From Sphingomonadales bacterium UBA7471 (lineage in GTDB: Bacteria > Pseudomonadota > Alphaproteobacteria > Sphingomonadales > Sphingomonadaceae): 64,000 nucleotides of DNA. The notes beneath the pieces were generated by a model. That model had not been told where the DNA came from, did not search any database, and saw nothing but the letters and a program-made list of their open reading frames with translations. The stretch spans positions 114,495 to 178,494 of the forward strand of contig DLOZ01000004.1 in NCBI GenBank assembly GCA_002479765.1. Reading direction: 5' to 3'. Within the stretch, counting starts at the first letter, position 1. The number at the start of each line of letters is the position of its first letter. Shown in pieces: positions 7,821 through 16,404 of this stretch. A program made the position numbers and the translations under genes.

Positions 7821-9114
7821 AGGCGGCGGCGGGGTCGCACGCCTTGTGCAGCTTCCACGAAATCCATGCTGAAACAAGGCAGGCCGCAGCAATCATAAAC
7901 AGCGTGTCGGGAATGCTAACACCCGCGCTGACGAGAAGGCTGTAAATCACAGCACCAATCACCATCGCACCGGAATTCACGATGTTATTCGCAGCAATGG
8001 TGCGGGCGGTTTGCGACTTTGCAACCGTAGTTGTCAGAAACGCATAGAGCGGGACGACAAACATGCCCCCGGCGATCGAAATGCCAAGAAGATCGACAAT
8101 CATACGCTCGCCATAGCCAAGCGTCAGAAACTGCCACCAATCCATCAGTTCGGGCCCCGTGGGTTGCCAGTGGCTGACCGTCCACCAAAGATCGAGGACG
8201 AACAGACCCATTATGATGACGGAAATCGGTGCATATTTGGCGGACACTGTGCCATTCAATATGCGGTTGATGGCGACTGAGCCAATGGCAATGCCGATAG
8301 AGAAAAATGCGGTAAACAAGGTCGCGACAGTATTGTCGCCACCGATAGCATTTTTGACCATAGGCGGGAAAATCGATCCAAGGACAGCGCCTACGCCCCA
8401 GAAAAAGCTGATTGCCATGATCGCCAAAAACAGGCGGGGTATGTGCATCGTATCGCGCACCAATTGCCAGCTGCTCCGAAAAATGTTCCAGTCCATTTTG
8501 GCGGTTGGCGCATCGCTTTCGGGCGGTGCAATCGGTACAGATTGCGCGGTCACGCGTCCGATGATGGCAACGATGATAATCCCTATGCCTGCTATTTTTC
8601 CGGGAATGATGCCGCCCGCAATCGTCCCACCCAAGATGGCGAGATAGGTGCCGGCTTCGACAAGGCCGGTTCCGCCCAAAACCTCGTCTTCTTTAAGATG
8701 CTGCGGCAAAATCGCATATTTAATCGGGCCAAAGAAGGTGGAATGCACGCCCATTGCGAACAATGCGACGAGCATCATCGGAATGTTGTGCAGGTAAATA
8801 CCCGCAGCGCCGAAGATCATGATAAAAATCTCGGCTGTCTTGACCATGCGAATGACGCGCGTCTTTTCGATGGTATCGGCCAGTTGCCCCGCAAGCGCGG
8901 AAAACAGGAAAAAAGGCAATATGAAGAGCGCGCCTGCGATGGCGTTAAAATTCGCTTCTTGGGTGGGGTCCGAATAGATTTCGTAGGTCACCAAAATGAC
9001 CATGGCCATCTTGTAAAAATTGTCGTTGAAGGCATTCAGGAACTGCGTGACGAAAAGCGGTAAAAATCTGCGCTTGTTCAACAGTGACATTGTTGTGGCC
9101 ATTGGTTTTTGCAC
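7819..9114 (-). CDS. MFS transporter, LplT/lysophospholipid-transporter-like
   Basis: Integral membrane protein of up to 431 aa with about 12 hydrophobic segments. The opening RRFLPLFVTQFLNAFNDNFYK is the signature of the LplT-like branch, which flips lysophospholipids inward for re-acylation; in many proteobacteria the same module is fused to an acyltransferase/acyl-ACP synthetase, which is not present here. The frame begins with GTG at 9114; ATG at 9102 or 9090 are equally good starts, none with a convincing ribosome-binding site. Divergent from pgsA, which also concerns phospholipids. Confidence 0.8.
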   Translation of the reverse strand: MQKPMATTMSLLNKRRFLPLFVTQFLNAFNDNFYKMAMVILVTYEIYSDPTQEANFNAIAGALFILPFFLFSALAGQLADTIEKTRVIRMVKTAEIFIMIFGAAGIYLHNIPMMLVALFAMGVHSTFFGPIKYAILPQHLKEDEVLGGTGLVEAGTYLAILGGTIAGGIIPGKIAGIGIIIVAIIGRVTAQSVPIAPPESDAPTAKMDWNIFRSSWQLVRDTMHIPRLFLAIMAISFFWGVGAVLGSIFPPMVKNAIGGDNTVATLFTAFFSIGIAIGSVAINRILNGTVSAKYAPISVIIMGLFVLDLWWTVSHWQPTGPELMDWWQFLTLGYGERMIVDLLGISIAGGMFVVPLYAFLTTTVAKSQTARTIAANNIVNSGAMVIGAVIYSLLVSAGVSIPDTLFMIAAACLVSAWISWKLHKACDPAAA

Positions 9115-9170
9115 TTCCCATGCGGACGTTTTTGAAGCCTTAGCGTTCCCGCCCTATCATGGCAAAGCGC

Positions 9171-9190
9171 ATTTCATGTGACAGTGAAAT
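9171..9190. promoter_or_regulatory. Inverted repeat between divergent LplT-like gene and pgsA
   Basis: ATTTCA-N8-TGAAAT, a perfect 6-bp inverted repeat 57 bp from the LplT-like start and 42 bp from the pgsA start. Operator-like placement; no regulator can be named from it. Confidence 0.3.
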
Positions 9191-9231
9191 AGCCGCGTGA
9201 TTTTGCTGGCACATGGCGCTATTGCTATAGG

Positions 9232-9804
9232 ATGCTTAGCTTACCAAACGTTCTGACCTTGTCGCGCATTCTTGCTGTGCCCATCCTCGTCTTTTTGCTT
9301 TGGCCCGGCGCCAAGCAGACAGGCATTCAGCCGGTGCCACTGGATTATGGCTTTGCATTCATATTGTACTGCCTGATGGGTATTACCGATTATTTTGACG
9401 GCTATCTTGCACGGGCGCAGGGAACAGTGTCGAAATTGGGAGTGTTCCTTGATCCCATCGCCGATAAGATCATGGTCGCCGCTGTCATTTTGATGCTGGT
9501 GTTCACGCGCGATGTCGACGGTTGGCATGTCATTGCGGCCCTCATCATTTTGTTGCGTGAAATGATCGTATCGGGCCTGCGCGAATTTTTGGCTGGCCTG
9601 CAGATTTCGGTGCCTGTTTCGAAACTCGCCAAATGGAAGACGACGTTTCAACTTGTTTCGCTCGGCGGTATCATTTTGGCGGGCGCCTTGCCGGACTGGA
9701 TGTTGCTGAAGCAAGCCGCACTTGCGCTGCTGTGGATCGCCGCGGTGCTGACGATGATTACCGGCTGGGATTATCTGCGCGTCGGCATAAAGCATATGGA
9801 TTGA
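9232..9804 (+). CDS. pgsA: CDP-diacylglycerol--glycerol-3-phosphate 3-phosphatidyltransferase
   Basis: Makes phosphatidylglycerol-phosphate, the committed step to phosphatidylglycerol and cardiolipin, in the inner membrane. The CDP-alcohol phosphotransferase motif is complete: D53, D56-G57, A60-R61, G70, D74 and D78. 190 aa with several membrane segments, normal length. The start ATG follows CTATAGG directly with no separated Shine-Dalgarno, so the mRNA may have a very short leader. moaD follows after 4 bases, an arrangement common in alphaproteobacteria. Confidence 0.95.
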   Translation: MLSLPNVLTLSRILAVPILVFLLWPGAKQTGIQPVPLDYGFAFILYCLMGITDYFDGYLARAQGTVSKLGVFLDPIADKIMVAAVILMLVFTRDVDGWHVIAALIILLREMIVSGLREFLAGLQISVPVSKLAKWKTTFQLVSLGGIILAGALPDWMLLKQAALALLWIAAVLTMITGWDYLRVGIKHMD

Positions 9805-9808
9805 CCAT

Positions 9809-10060
9809 ATGAGGCTGGTCTATTTCGCGGCCGTGCGCGAGGCCATTGGTGTGGCCTGTGAAACATGTGATCTGCCGGCACATGTGCGCAATATTCATGA
9901 CGCCATTGACTGGCTGGCCGGTCAGTCATCCGGCCACGCGCTGGCCTTTCAAGACAAATCGCGGCTTCGTTTTGCTTTGGACCAAGATATGGTGCCGTTG
10001 GATGCCGTGCTTGGCGATGCACATGAGCTCGCAATTTTCCCGCCAGTGACCGGCGGATGA
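9809..10060 (+). CDS. moaD: Molybdopterin synthase sulfur-carrier subunit
   Basis: Small ubiquitin-fold protein, 83 aa, whose C-terminal glycine becomes a thiocarboxylate that donates sulfur to precursor Z. It ends in FPPVTGG, the required di-glycine tail. Four bases after pgsA and overlapping moaE by 4 bases (ATGA), so translation is coupled. The cofactor made is needed by the formate dehydrogenase encoded at 58-64 kb. Confidence 0.95.
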   Translation: MRLVYFAAVREAIGVACETCDLPAHVRNIHDAIDWLAGQSSGHALAFQDKSRLRFALDQDMVPLDAVLGDAHELAIFPPVTGG

Positions 10061-10497
10061 AACGCGTCCTTATCAGCGGCGAGCCGATCAGCACGGAGGT
10101 TGCGCTGGCGGGGCTGAGTGATTTGGGGGGCGGCGCCGTGTCCAGTTTTACTGGCATATCGCGGGACGATGGCGGTGTGACCGCGATTGAGCTGGAGCAT
10201 TATCCCGGCATGACGGAATCAAGTCTGATGCGGTTAATCGATGAAGCCTTTGCCCGCTGGGCATTGCTTGGCGCGGCGATTGTGCACCGGATCGGGCGCG
10301 TTGCGGTGGGCGAACCCGTGGTCGTTGTCGGCGCAGCGTCGCGGCATAGGGCAGACGCGCTCGAGGCCACGGCGTTCCTGATTGATCGGCTTAAAACAGA
10401 CGCGCCATTTTGGAAGAAAGAGCATTATGCAGACGGTACGTCCGTCTGGGTTGATGCCAAATCCAGCGACGACGACAGGTCTTCACGCTGGGCCTAA
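10057..10497 (+). CDS. moaE: Molybdopterin synthase catalytic subunit
   Basis: 146-aa large subunit of MPT synthase, forming a heterotetramer with MoaD. Recognisable blocks are GGGAVSSFTGISRDD near the N-terminus, ELEHYPGMTE, the IVHRIGRVAVGEPVVVVG core and the active-site lysines in FWKKEHYADG. Start overlaps moaD by ATGA. Ends 23 bp before the stop of the convergent OxyR-type gene. Confidence 0.96.
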   Translation: MKRVLISGEPISTEVALAGLSDLGGGAVSSFTGISRDDGGVTAIELEHYPGMTESSLMRLIDEAFARWALLGAAIVHRIGRVAVGEPVVVVGAASRHRADALEATAFLIDRLKTDAPFWKKEHYADGTSVWVDAKSSDDDRSSRWA

Positions 10498-10520
10498 CGG
10501 CTTCGGTTGCGGTTCAGCGG

Positions 10521-11426
10521 TTACGTTAATTGCAGTTCCCGCAGGGACTCTGCAAGCAACTCAAACTCCTCACGGCGCGGGCTGTTGGTCCGCCAAATAA
10601 GCGCAATTTCGCGCGTCGCATGGTCCGCATTCAATGGCCGCGCCTGAACGTCGGTTCCGTTCAATAGACCAGCCGCGACGGCCATCTCGGGAATGATGGT
10701 AAGGCCCAAGCCATTGTCCACCATCTGCACAAGCGTATGCAGCGACGTGCCCAACATCATGGCCGTTGCGCGCAGTTCCGGTCTGTTACAGGCAGCCAAC
10801 GCATGGTCCTTCAAGCAATGGCCATCGACCAATAACAAAAGCCTGTTTTCATCAATCAGCTCTGGTTCGATGCTTTCGGGTGGGTCGCGCGGATCATCCA
10901 ATGGAAAGGCAACATATAATGCGTCGTTAAACAGATGCGCTTTTTCGACATCGCCCGCCGGGAAAGGAAGCGCCAGCAGAACACAGTCGACCTGACCATG
11001 GTGCAAGGCTTCGACCGCAGCCGCGCTGGCTTCCTCACGCAGGTACAACTTTAAATCGGGATATTTCTTGCGCAATGCTGGTAACAATTTGGGCAACAGG
11101 AATGGCGCAATCGTCGGGATGACGCTCATGCGCAAATCATCCGCAAGTGGCTTGCCTGCGGAACGCGCCATTTCGGCGAGCTCTTCCGCTTCACGTAAGA
11201 TGCGGTGCGCCTTGGTCACCATCTTGTTACCCAGCGGCGTGAAGCGGACGACGCGGCGTGTGCGCTCCACAAGCATCAGGCCAAGCAGCGACTCCAGCTC
11301 GCGTATCCCCGCGGAAAGCGTAGACTGCGTCACAAAGCACGACTCCGCAGCTTTACCGAAATGGCCATGCTCCTGAAGCGCAACCAGATATTGCAGCTGT
11401 TTCAATGTTGGAAGATAGGTGCTCAT
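10521..11426 (-). CDS. oxyR: OxyR-type LysR regulator with conserved redox cysteine pair
   Basis: LysR-family activator of peroxide defence. N-terminal winged HTH (LKQLQYLVALQEHGHF... TQSTLSAGIRELE) and a substrate-binding domain. The segment DGHCLKDHALAAC holds two cysteines nine residues apart (C204, C213 from this start), equivalent to C199/C208 of E. coli OxyR, so peroxide sensing is probable. ATG 11426 (MSTYLPTLKQL) is chosen over the in-frame ATG 11456 because it gives the usual N-terminus; 301 aa. No catalase or peroxiredoxin gene is adjacent; the neighbour upstream is the divergent serine acetyltransferase. Confidence 0.9.
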   Translation of the reverse strand: MSTYLPTLKQLQYLVALQEHGHFGKAAESCFVTQSTLSAGIRELESLLGLMLVERTRRVVRFTPLGNKMVTKAHRILREAEELAEMARSAGKPLADDLRMSVIPTIAPFLLPKLLPALRKKYPDLKLYLREEASAAAVEALHHGQVDCVLLALPFPAGDVEKAHLFNDALYVAFPLDDPRDPPESIEPELIDENRLLLLVDGHCLKDHALAACNRPELRATAMMLGTSLHTLVQMVDNGLGLTIIPEMAVAAGLLNGTDVQARPLNADHATREIALIWRTNSPRREEFELLAESLRELQLT

Positions 11427-11580
11427 AAATCGACCCCGTTTATTATTATGGACCATATAATCGTTTTTACCGATGATTCTAGCAATATTTAGCGAAAAGG
11501 TTCATAGTTTGCTGGAAATGCCGGTTTGAAAGTCTTAGCTTAGATGCTCAATGGTCCCGGCAGGGACGTCAGGGTCATCT

Positions 11581-12303
11581 ATGTTCATTTCAAATCTCAT
11601 CGAATATCTCGACTCGATTAAAGAACGCGATCCTGCGCCGCGCTCGCGTTGGGAGATATTGCTCTACCCCGGTGTATGGGCTGTGGGTTATCACCGTGTT
11701 GCCCATTGGCTATTCCTTGGCCAAATGTTCTTTCTTGCGCGCTTGGTGAACCATTTGGCCCGGTTTCTAACGGGCATAGATATTCACCCCGGTGCCAAGA
11801 TTGGCAGCAATTTCTTCCTCGACCATGGCTTTAGCGTGATTGGTGAAACTGCGGAAATTGGGGATAATGTCACCATGTACCAGAACGTCACCTTGGGTGG
11901 CACCAACCCGACCAACGGGTTGGCCGGCAAACGGCACCCGACGATATTGGACAATGTTATCATTGGATCAGGTGCGCAGATCCTTGGCCCAATCACCGTG
12001 GGCGAACGCGCGCGCATTGGCGCAGCTGCCGTGGTGACAGATGACGTTCCGGCGGGCGCAACGATGATTGGCCAAAAGGCGCGAACGACATTGGTTCAGG
12101 CCGAAACCTATGCGCGTGATTTCATGCCTTATGGCACGCCATGCCGCGAGATGTTCGACCCGGCGACGCAAAGCCTCGAGATCTTGCAGTGCGAAATCGA
12201 AACCCTGCGCAAACGTATCGCCGACATGATGGCCGAGCGTGATGGAACGCCCGCCGCGACACCGGTCAAGCCCCGTGCGAGCAAGGGAAGCAAGACCAGT
12301 TGA
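11581..12303 (+). CDS. cysE: Serine O-acetyltransferase, EpsC/CysE type
   Basis: Acetylates L-serine with acetyl-CoA, the first step to cysteine. N-terminal helical region followed by a left-handed beta-helix made of hexapeptide repeats; the family block DIHPGAKIGSNFFLDHG and the VTLGGT segment carry the catalytic histidine and acceptor loop. 240 aa from ATG 11581; an upstream in-frame start at 11551 is less likely. The tail is lysine/proline rich. DUF2794 overlaps its stop by 4 bases. Confidence 0.92.
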   Translation: MFISNLIEYLDSIKERDPAPRSRWEILLYPGVWAVGYHRVAHWLFLGQMFFLARLVNHLARFLTGIDIHPGAKIGSNFFLDHGFSVIGETAEIGDNVTMYQNVTLGGTNPTNGLAGKRHPTILDNVIIGSGAQILGPITVGERARIGAAAVVTDDVPAGATMIGQKARTTLVQAETYARDFMPYGTPCREMFDPATQSLEILQCEIETLRKRIADMMAERDGTPAATPVKPRASKGSKTS

Positions 12304-12644
12304 GCGCAATCATCACGCCGTTCCCGATAACCAACCGGCTCAACCAGGTTGGTTTTGAAAAAGGCGAGCTAACCCAGATACTCAATCTGTACGGGCGGAT
12401 GGTCGCAGCGGGTAATTGGCGCGATTATGCCATCGACCTTGGCCGCGATGCCGCCGTGTTCAGCGCGTTCCGGCGCGCCACCGAGCGACCCGAATATCGG
12501 ATTGAAAAGCGGCCCGCATTACGCAACCGCCAAGGCATGTGGGCATTGGTCGGTGAAGGTGGTGCAATTTTGAAACGCGGGCATGACCTTGGCCCCGTCC
12601 TTGCGCCAGTTGAACGAAAGCTCATGAAGCTCGTCGACGCATAA
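12300..12644 (+). CDS. DUF2794 family protein
   Basis: 114-aa conserved alphaproteobacterial protein of unknown function. Shows the family pattern RRATERPEYRIEKRP followed by GMWALVGEGGAILKRGHDL. Starts with TTG inside the cysE stop region (TTGA overlap), so it is translationally coupled to cysE. Cytosolic, no signal or membrane segment. An intrinsic terminator follows at once. Confidence 0.85.
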   Translation: MSAIITPFPITNRLNQVGFEKGELTQILNLYGRMVAAGNWRDYAIDLGRDAAVFSAFRRATERPEYRIEKRPALRNRQGMWALVGEGGAILKRGHDLGPVLAPVERKLMKLVDA

Positions 12645-12673
12645 AAAAAGCCCGGCCAAAGACCGGGCTCTTT
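12645..12673. terminator. Bidirectional intrinsic terminator
   Basis: AGCCCGG-CCAAAGA-CCGGGCT seven-bp stem-loop, with an A-run before it and CTTT after it, between the convergent DUF2794 and short-chain dehydrogenase genes. The A-run gives a good U-tract for the minus-strand gene. Confidence 0.85.
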
Positions 12674-12692
12674 CGAAACATTTGGAAGGCAA

Positions 12693-13595
12693 TTAGCCGA
12701 GTGCTTGAAGCGCCTTCATTACGGCGATGGATTGCTCGCCGCCTGACTGCGGTACCGTCTCACCGGTGCGGTCGATAATCTTGTCCCACGCCGCAGCAAA
12801 GCCTTCGACGTTGCGGTCTTCCGGACGAAGGGCAACACCCGGGGTCATTGTAACATAGGCTGCGTGATAGCCGCCACCGCCTGCGCCGATGATCATGTTG
12901 GTTGGCGCATCTTCGCTAACCAGATACAATGCGGCTGGGACCACGTTTTCCGGCGTGAACTGCTCGAACAGGCCTTCCGGGAAAATATCTTCGGTCATGC
13001 GCGTGCCTGCAACAGGTGCGAGCGAATTGACGCGGACATTATATTTGGCGCCTTCAAGGTGAAGTGTCTTCGTGAAGCCAGCCAATCCGAGCTTCGCTGC
13101 GCCATAATTGGCTTGGCCGAAATTGCCGTACAGACCGGTTGACGATGTGGTCATCAAGATGCGGCCATAGGCCTGATCGCGCATCGTATCCCAAACGGCC
13201 TTGGTGCAGTTTGCTGATCCCATGACATGGACCTGCAGCACCAGATTGAAGTCGGGCATGTCCATCTTGGCAAAGCTCTTGTCACGCAGGATGCCGGCAT
13301 TGTTGATCAACACATGCACGCCGCCCCATGCTTCTTTCGCCTTGGCGACCATTTCGACCATCTGCTCATATTCAGTGACGCTGCCGCCATTGGCCATGGC
13401 TTCACCGCCAGCAGACTTGATCTGCTCGACAACCTGAGCTGCTGCATCGGATGTGCCTGTGCCATCGCGCGCGCCACCCAAGTCATTGACCACCACTTTT
13501 GCCCCGCGCTTGGCGAGTTCAAGCGCATAGGCCTTGCCCAATCCACCGCCTGCACCGGTCACAATAGCGACTTTGTCTTTAAAATTGATGGTCAT
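12693..13595 (-). CDS. SDR family 3-hydroxyacyl-CoA dehydrogenase-like protein
   Basis: 300-aa SDR resembling the N-terminal dehydrogenase domain of peroxisomal multifunctional enzyme type 2, acting on (3R)-hydroxyacyl-CoAs. Cofactor motif VTGAGGGLGKAYA, then VVVNDLGGARDGTG, an insertion typical of this group, NNAGILRDKSF, catalytic serine in TTSSTGLYGN and Y-x-x-x-K in NYGAAKLGLAG. An additional ~50-residue C-terminal tail is usual. No hydratase or thioesterase gene adjoins, so the pathway is not fixed. Confidence 0.85.
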   Translation of the reverse strand: MTINFKDKVAIVTGAGGGLGKAYALELAKRGAKVVVNDLGGARDGTGTSDAAAQVVEQIKSAGGEAMANGGSVTEYEQMVEMVAKAKEAWGGVHVLINNAGILRDKSFAKMDMPDFNLVLQVHVMGSANCTKAVWDTMRDQAYGRILMTTSSTGLYGNFGQANYGAAKLGLAGFTKTLHLEGAKYNVRVNSLAPVAGTRMTEDIFPEGLFEQFTPENVVPAALYLVSEDAPTNMIIGAGGGGYHAAYVTMTPGVALRPEDRNVEGFAAAWDKIIDRTGETVPQSGGEQSIAVMKALQALG

Positions 13596-13783
13596 ATAAT
13601 ATCTCCATAATCAGGGGCGAGCAAAGCCGCCGAAACACGCTGTGCCTTGGCATGGAGCGCCACTTGACGCAAGCGTAAAGCAAGGCGCGCGCTGCGTCAC
13701 AAAAGAGAATGATATAGATAAGTTTACGACATATAGGGCGTTTCTGGGCAAACCTGATTAAGAACCCCACATAGGAGCCAGTT

Positions 13784-15016
13784 ATGTATTCGGCGCGATT
13801 CACTGCTGTATTTGCGACTTTCGTGTCGCTTGTTTTGGCCGCGCCTGCAACTGCCGAGACGACAGGCAACGCGGGGTCAGCGTCTGAACGCGCTTTTGCG
13901 GAAATACCACAAGCTGAGCCGGTAAAGGCAGACCCTGAACCACAGTGGCAATTCACGCCGCGCTGGCGTTTCCAATATGATGTCGCGGCGTTGGATGGAC
14001 CAAATGGCCTGATCGGTATCGGTAATTTGGAGGGCATCCGCCGTGCGCGCGTTGGCGTGGATTTCAAAATGCCCCATGGTTTTGCCGCTCGCCTAGACAC
14101 CGAGCTTTCGACGGACCCAATCACATTGGCGGATGCCTATGTCCAATGGAGTAATAGCCGCTTTAAGGTCGTTTTAGGCCAGCAGAAGGCGCAACTTCCG
14201 CTCGACGAGGACACAGCCACGCTCAATACCAGCTTTTTGGAACGTGCAGCTTTTGTAAGCGCATTTGGCTATTCGCGGCGTATGGGCATTTCGGGACATT
14301 ATATCTCGGGCGATTTTGGCGTTTCGGGCGGGATTTATACCGATCCGCTGATTTTATTAAACGACGTTGCGACAAACAGCAGGTCCGTCGATGTCCGTGC
14401 GCACTGGTCTCCGCGATTTGCGAAGACGACAATGCATTTCGGTGCAGCCTATCACTGGCGCCACCTGAACGATATCGGGAATGCCCCCATACGCTACCTT
14501 AGCCGTCCAGCGCTTCGCATCACGGATACGCGCTATATTGGAACACCAGCGTTGTCTGTTGAGAAGGAGCAACGCTTTGGATTGGAGGCCGCAGCCGTTC
14601 ATGGCCGGTTGCATGTGGCATCTGAGGTACATTGGTTAAAGGCGCAACGTGATGGCTTGACTGACCCGATTTTTTTCGGGGCCTATGCAGAGGTCGGTGT
14701 CTTTGTAACCAAGGACAGCCGTCCCTTGAAGGGTGGGTTATTTGGAGCCATTAAACCGAGCAATCCTGTAGGCGGTGGAGGCATCGGCGCGTTACAATTC
14801 AATATACGCTATGACTTTTTAGACCTCAACAGCTCCGCGGTTATAGGCGGCGTGCAAAAAGGATATCTTGCTTCACTGATTTGGACGCCAGCCGAAAACT
14901 TTCGTCTTATGGGGCAATACGCCACACTCAATTATAGCGACGCGGATATATCCGTCTCAGGGCGCAGGGCCTACGGCGTCAACATATTTGCCGTACGGGC
15001 CCAGATTTCCTTCTAA
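13784..15016 (+). CDS. Phosphate-selective porin, OprO/OprP-like
   Basis: Outer-membrane beta-barrel of 410 aa. A signal peptide runs to about residue 24 (LVLAAPATAETT), followed by a Pro/Glu-rich linker. The barrel body begins with the family block RRARVGVDFKMP and ADAYVQW, and the chain ends in phenylalanine (VRAQISF), the BAM recognition signal. GGAG lies 4-8 bases before ATG. It ends tail-to-tail with phoB, overlapping by four bases, next to the pst/pho genes, which supports a role in phosphate uptake. I see only a very degenerate Pho-box-like stretch upstream. Confidence 0.85.
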   Translation: MYSARFTAVFATFVSLVLAAPATAETTGNAGSASERAFAEIPQAEPVKADPEPQWQFTPRWRFQYDVAALDGPNGLIGIGNLEGIRRARVGVDFKMPHGFAARLDTELSTDPITLADAYVQWSNSRFKVVLGQQKAQLPLDEDTATLNTSFLERAAFVSAFGYSRRMGISGHYISGDFGVSGGIYTDPLILLNDVATNSRSVDVRAHWSPRFAKTTMHFGAAYHWRHLNDIGNAPIRYLSRPALRITDTRYIGTPALSVEKEQRFGLEAAAVHGRLHVASEVHWLKAQRDGLTDPIFFGAYAEVGVFVTKDSRPLKGGLFGAIKPSNPVGGGGIGALQFNIRYDFLDLNSSAVIGGVQKGYLASLIWTPAENFRLMGQYATLNYSDADISVSGRRAYGVNIFAVRAQISF

Positions 15017-15708
15017 ACAGCGTCCTGATCAAGCGAATAACCTGCCGAACGCACCGTCCGGATGATATCGCTACTAAAGCCCTCATTCAGGGCCTTGCGC
15101 AAGCGGCGGATGTGGACGTCAACCGTACGTATTTCGATATCGCTGTCATGGCCCCAGACACTGTCCAAAAGGCGCTCACGCGAGAATACATGGCCTGGAT
15201 ATTCGAGGAAATGCTTGAGCAACCGGTATTCGGTTGGCCCAAGTGGAACCTGTTTTCCGCCGCGCTTTACCTTATGCGCGACCGTATCCATTTCGACGTC
15301 ACCAAAGCGCAATGCCTCGCCAGCGAGCGCAGGACGGACCCGGCGCAGGACGGCCTTTGCACGGGCGACCAATTCGCGTGGTGAAAAAGGCTTGGTGACA
15401 TAGTCATCAGCGCCGATTTCAAGCCCACGAATCCGGTCGTCTTCTTCGCCGCGCGCCGTCAACATGATGATTGGCACATTGGCGGTGTTGTCGGCTTTGC
15501 GTAATTGCCGGCACACTTCGATGCCCGATAGATTCTCCAACATCCAATCCAGCAAAACCAGATCGGGCGTGCGTTCTTTGGCCATCAGCAGCGCTTCTTC
15601 ACCGTCCCCGGTATGCTGAACATCGAACTCCTCGCGTTCGAAATGCCAGCGCACCAGCTCGGCCAGAGCACTATCGTCTTCAACCAAAAGCAACTGCGCC
15701 TTGGGCAT
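15013..15708 (-). CDS. phoB: Phosphate regulon response regulator PhoB
   Basis: OmpR-family DNA-binding regulator, 231 aa. Receiver domain with acidic pocket at E10-D12, phospho-acceptor D54 in LVLLDWM, LTARGEE and the K of DYVTKPFSP; winged helix with RTVDVHIRRLRK and TVRSAGYSL. ATG 15708 has GGAGAG upstream and is preferred to the longer frame from 15744. Last gene of the phoR-pstSCAB-phoU-phoB series, 13 bp after phoU. Phosphorylated by PhoR under phosphate starvation (family knowledge). Confidence 0.96.
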   Translation of the reverse strand: MPKAQLLLVEDDSALAELVRWHFEREEFDVQHTGDGEEALLMAKERTPDLVLLDWMLENLSGIEVCRQLRKADNTANVPIIMLTARGEEDDRIRGLEIGADDYVTKPFSPRELVARAKAVLRRVRPALAGEALRFGDVEMDTVAHKVKRGGKQVPLGPTEYRLLKHFLEYPGHVFSRERLLDSVWGHDSDIEIRTVDVHIRRLRKALNEGFSSDIIRTVRSAGYSLDQDAV

Positions 15709-15721
15709 ATGTCTCTCCGCG

Positions 15722-16393
15722 TTAAGCGTCAGGAAGGTTTTCACCTGTTTCGGTAAAATAAATCATCTGGGCAACATTGGTGGTGTGATCACCGATACGT
15801 TCCAAATTCTTTGCGGTGAAAAGCAAGTGCGCAACCTCCGTCGCGTTTTCGGGGTTTTTCACAACATAAGCGACGAAGTCGACAAACAGATCTTTGTTCA
15901 GCTGGTCCACAACATCATCGCGTACAGTTACAGCACGGGCAAGATCGACGTCCCGCTTTGCATAAGCGTCCATCGCGGTGCGGATCATTTCCACAACGAT
16001 TTCGCCCATCCGGCCAAGCTGAACCATGGCGGACGAGGGAATTTTGCCATTCATTTTGGGAACACGTTTAGCGATGTTTTTCGCGTAATCACCAATACGT
16101 TCAATAACCGCAGACATTTTGAGTGCGGCGATAAGCTCACGCAAATCGTCGGCCATCGGTGCGCGTAAGGCAATGGTGCGCACAACCAAGCGTTCGACGT
16201 CGGTCTCAAGAGTGTCGATCACTTTGTCTTCAGCACGAACGGAGGCCGCCAGCTCGACGTCATGCTCCGATAACGCTTTCATGGCCGCAACTAAAGCGGA
16301 CTCGGCGCGCGCACCCATCTCGGCGATGAGGCCGCGGATTTCGTCCATGTCATCGTCAAACGCGCTAATGGTGTGCCTTGTGCCTGTGCTCAT
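15722..16393 (-). CDS. phoU: Phosphate signalling protein PhoU
   Basis: 223-aa all-helical protein made of two PhoU repeats; each contains the metal-binding type motif ExxxD (VIERIGDYAKNI and LERIGDHTTNVAQ). Conveys the state of the Pst transporter to PhoR and restrains the Pho regulon when phosphate is sufficient. Starts 11 bp after the pstB stop. Confidence 0.96.
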   Translation of the reverse strand: MSTGTRHTISAFDDDMDEIRGLIAEMGARAESALVAAMKALSEHDVELAASVRAEDKVIDTLETDVERLVVRTIALRAPMADDLRELIAALKMSAVIERIGDYAKNIAKRVPKMNGKIPSSAMVQLGRMGEIVVEMIRTAMDAYAKRDVDLARAVTVRDDVVDQLNKDLFVDFVAYVVKNPENATEVAHLLFTAKNLERIGDHTTNVAQMIYFTETGENLPDA

Positions 16394-16404
16394 GCTATCA
16401 ATTC

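Noticed and set aside
11427..11580. OxyR operator (ATAG-type repeats) between oxyR and cysE
   Set aside because: A/T-rich with a short AATCG/CGAT repeat, but the four spaced tetranucleotides of the OxyR site are not present.
13690..13720. Pho box before the porin gene
   Set aside because: Only one half-site resembles the consensus (about 5 of 7) and the second half does not match, so it was not annotated.
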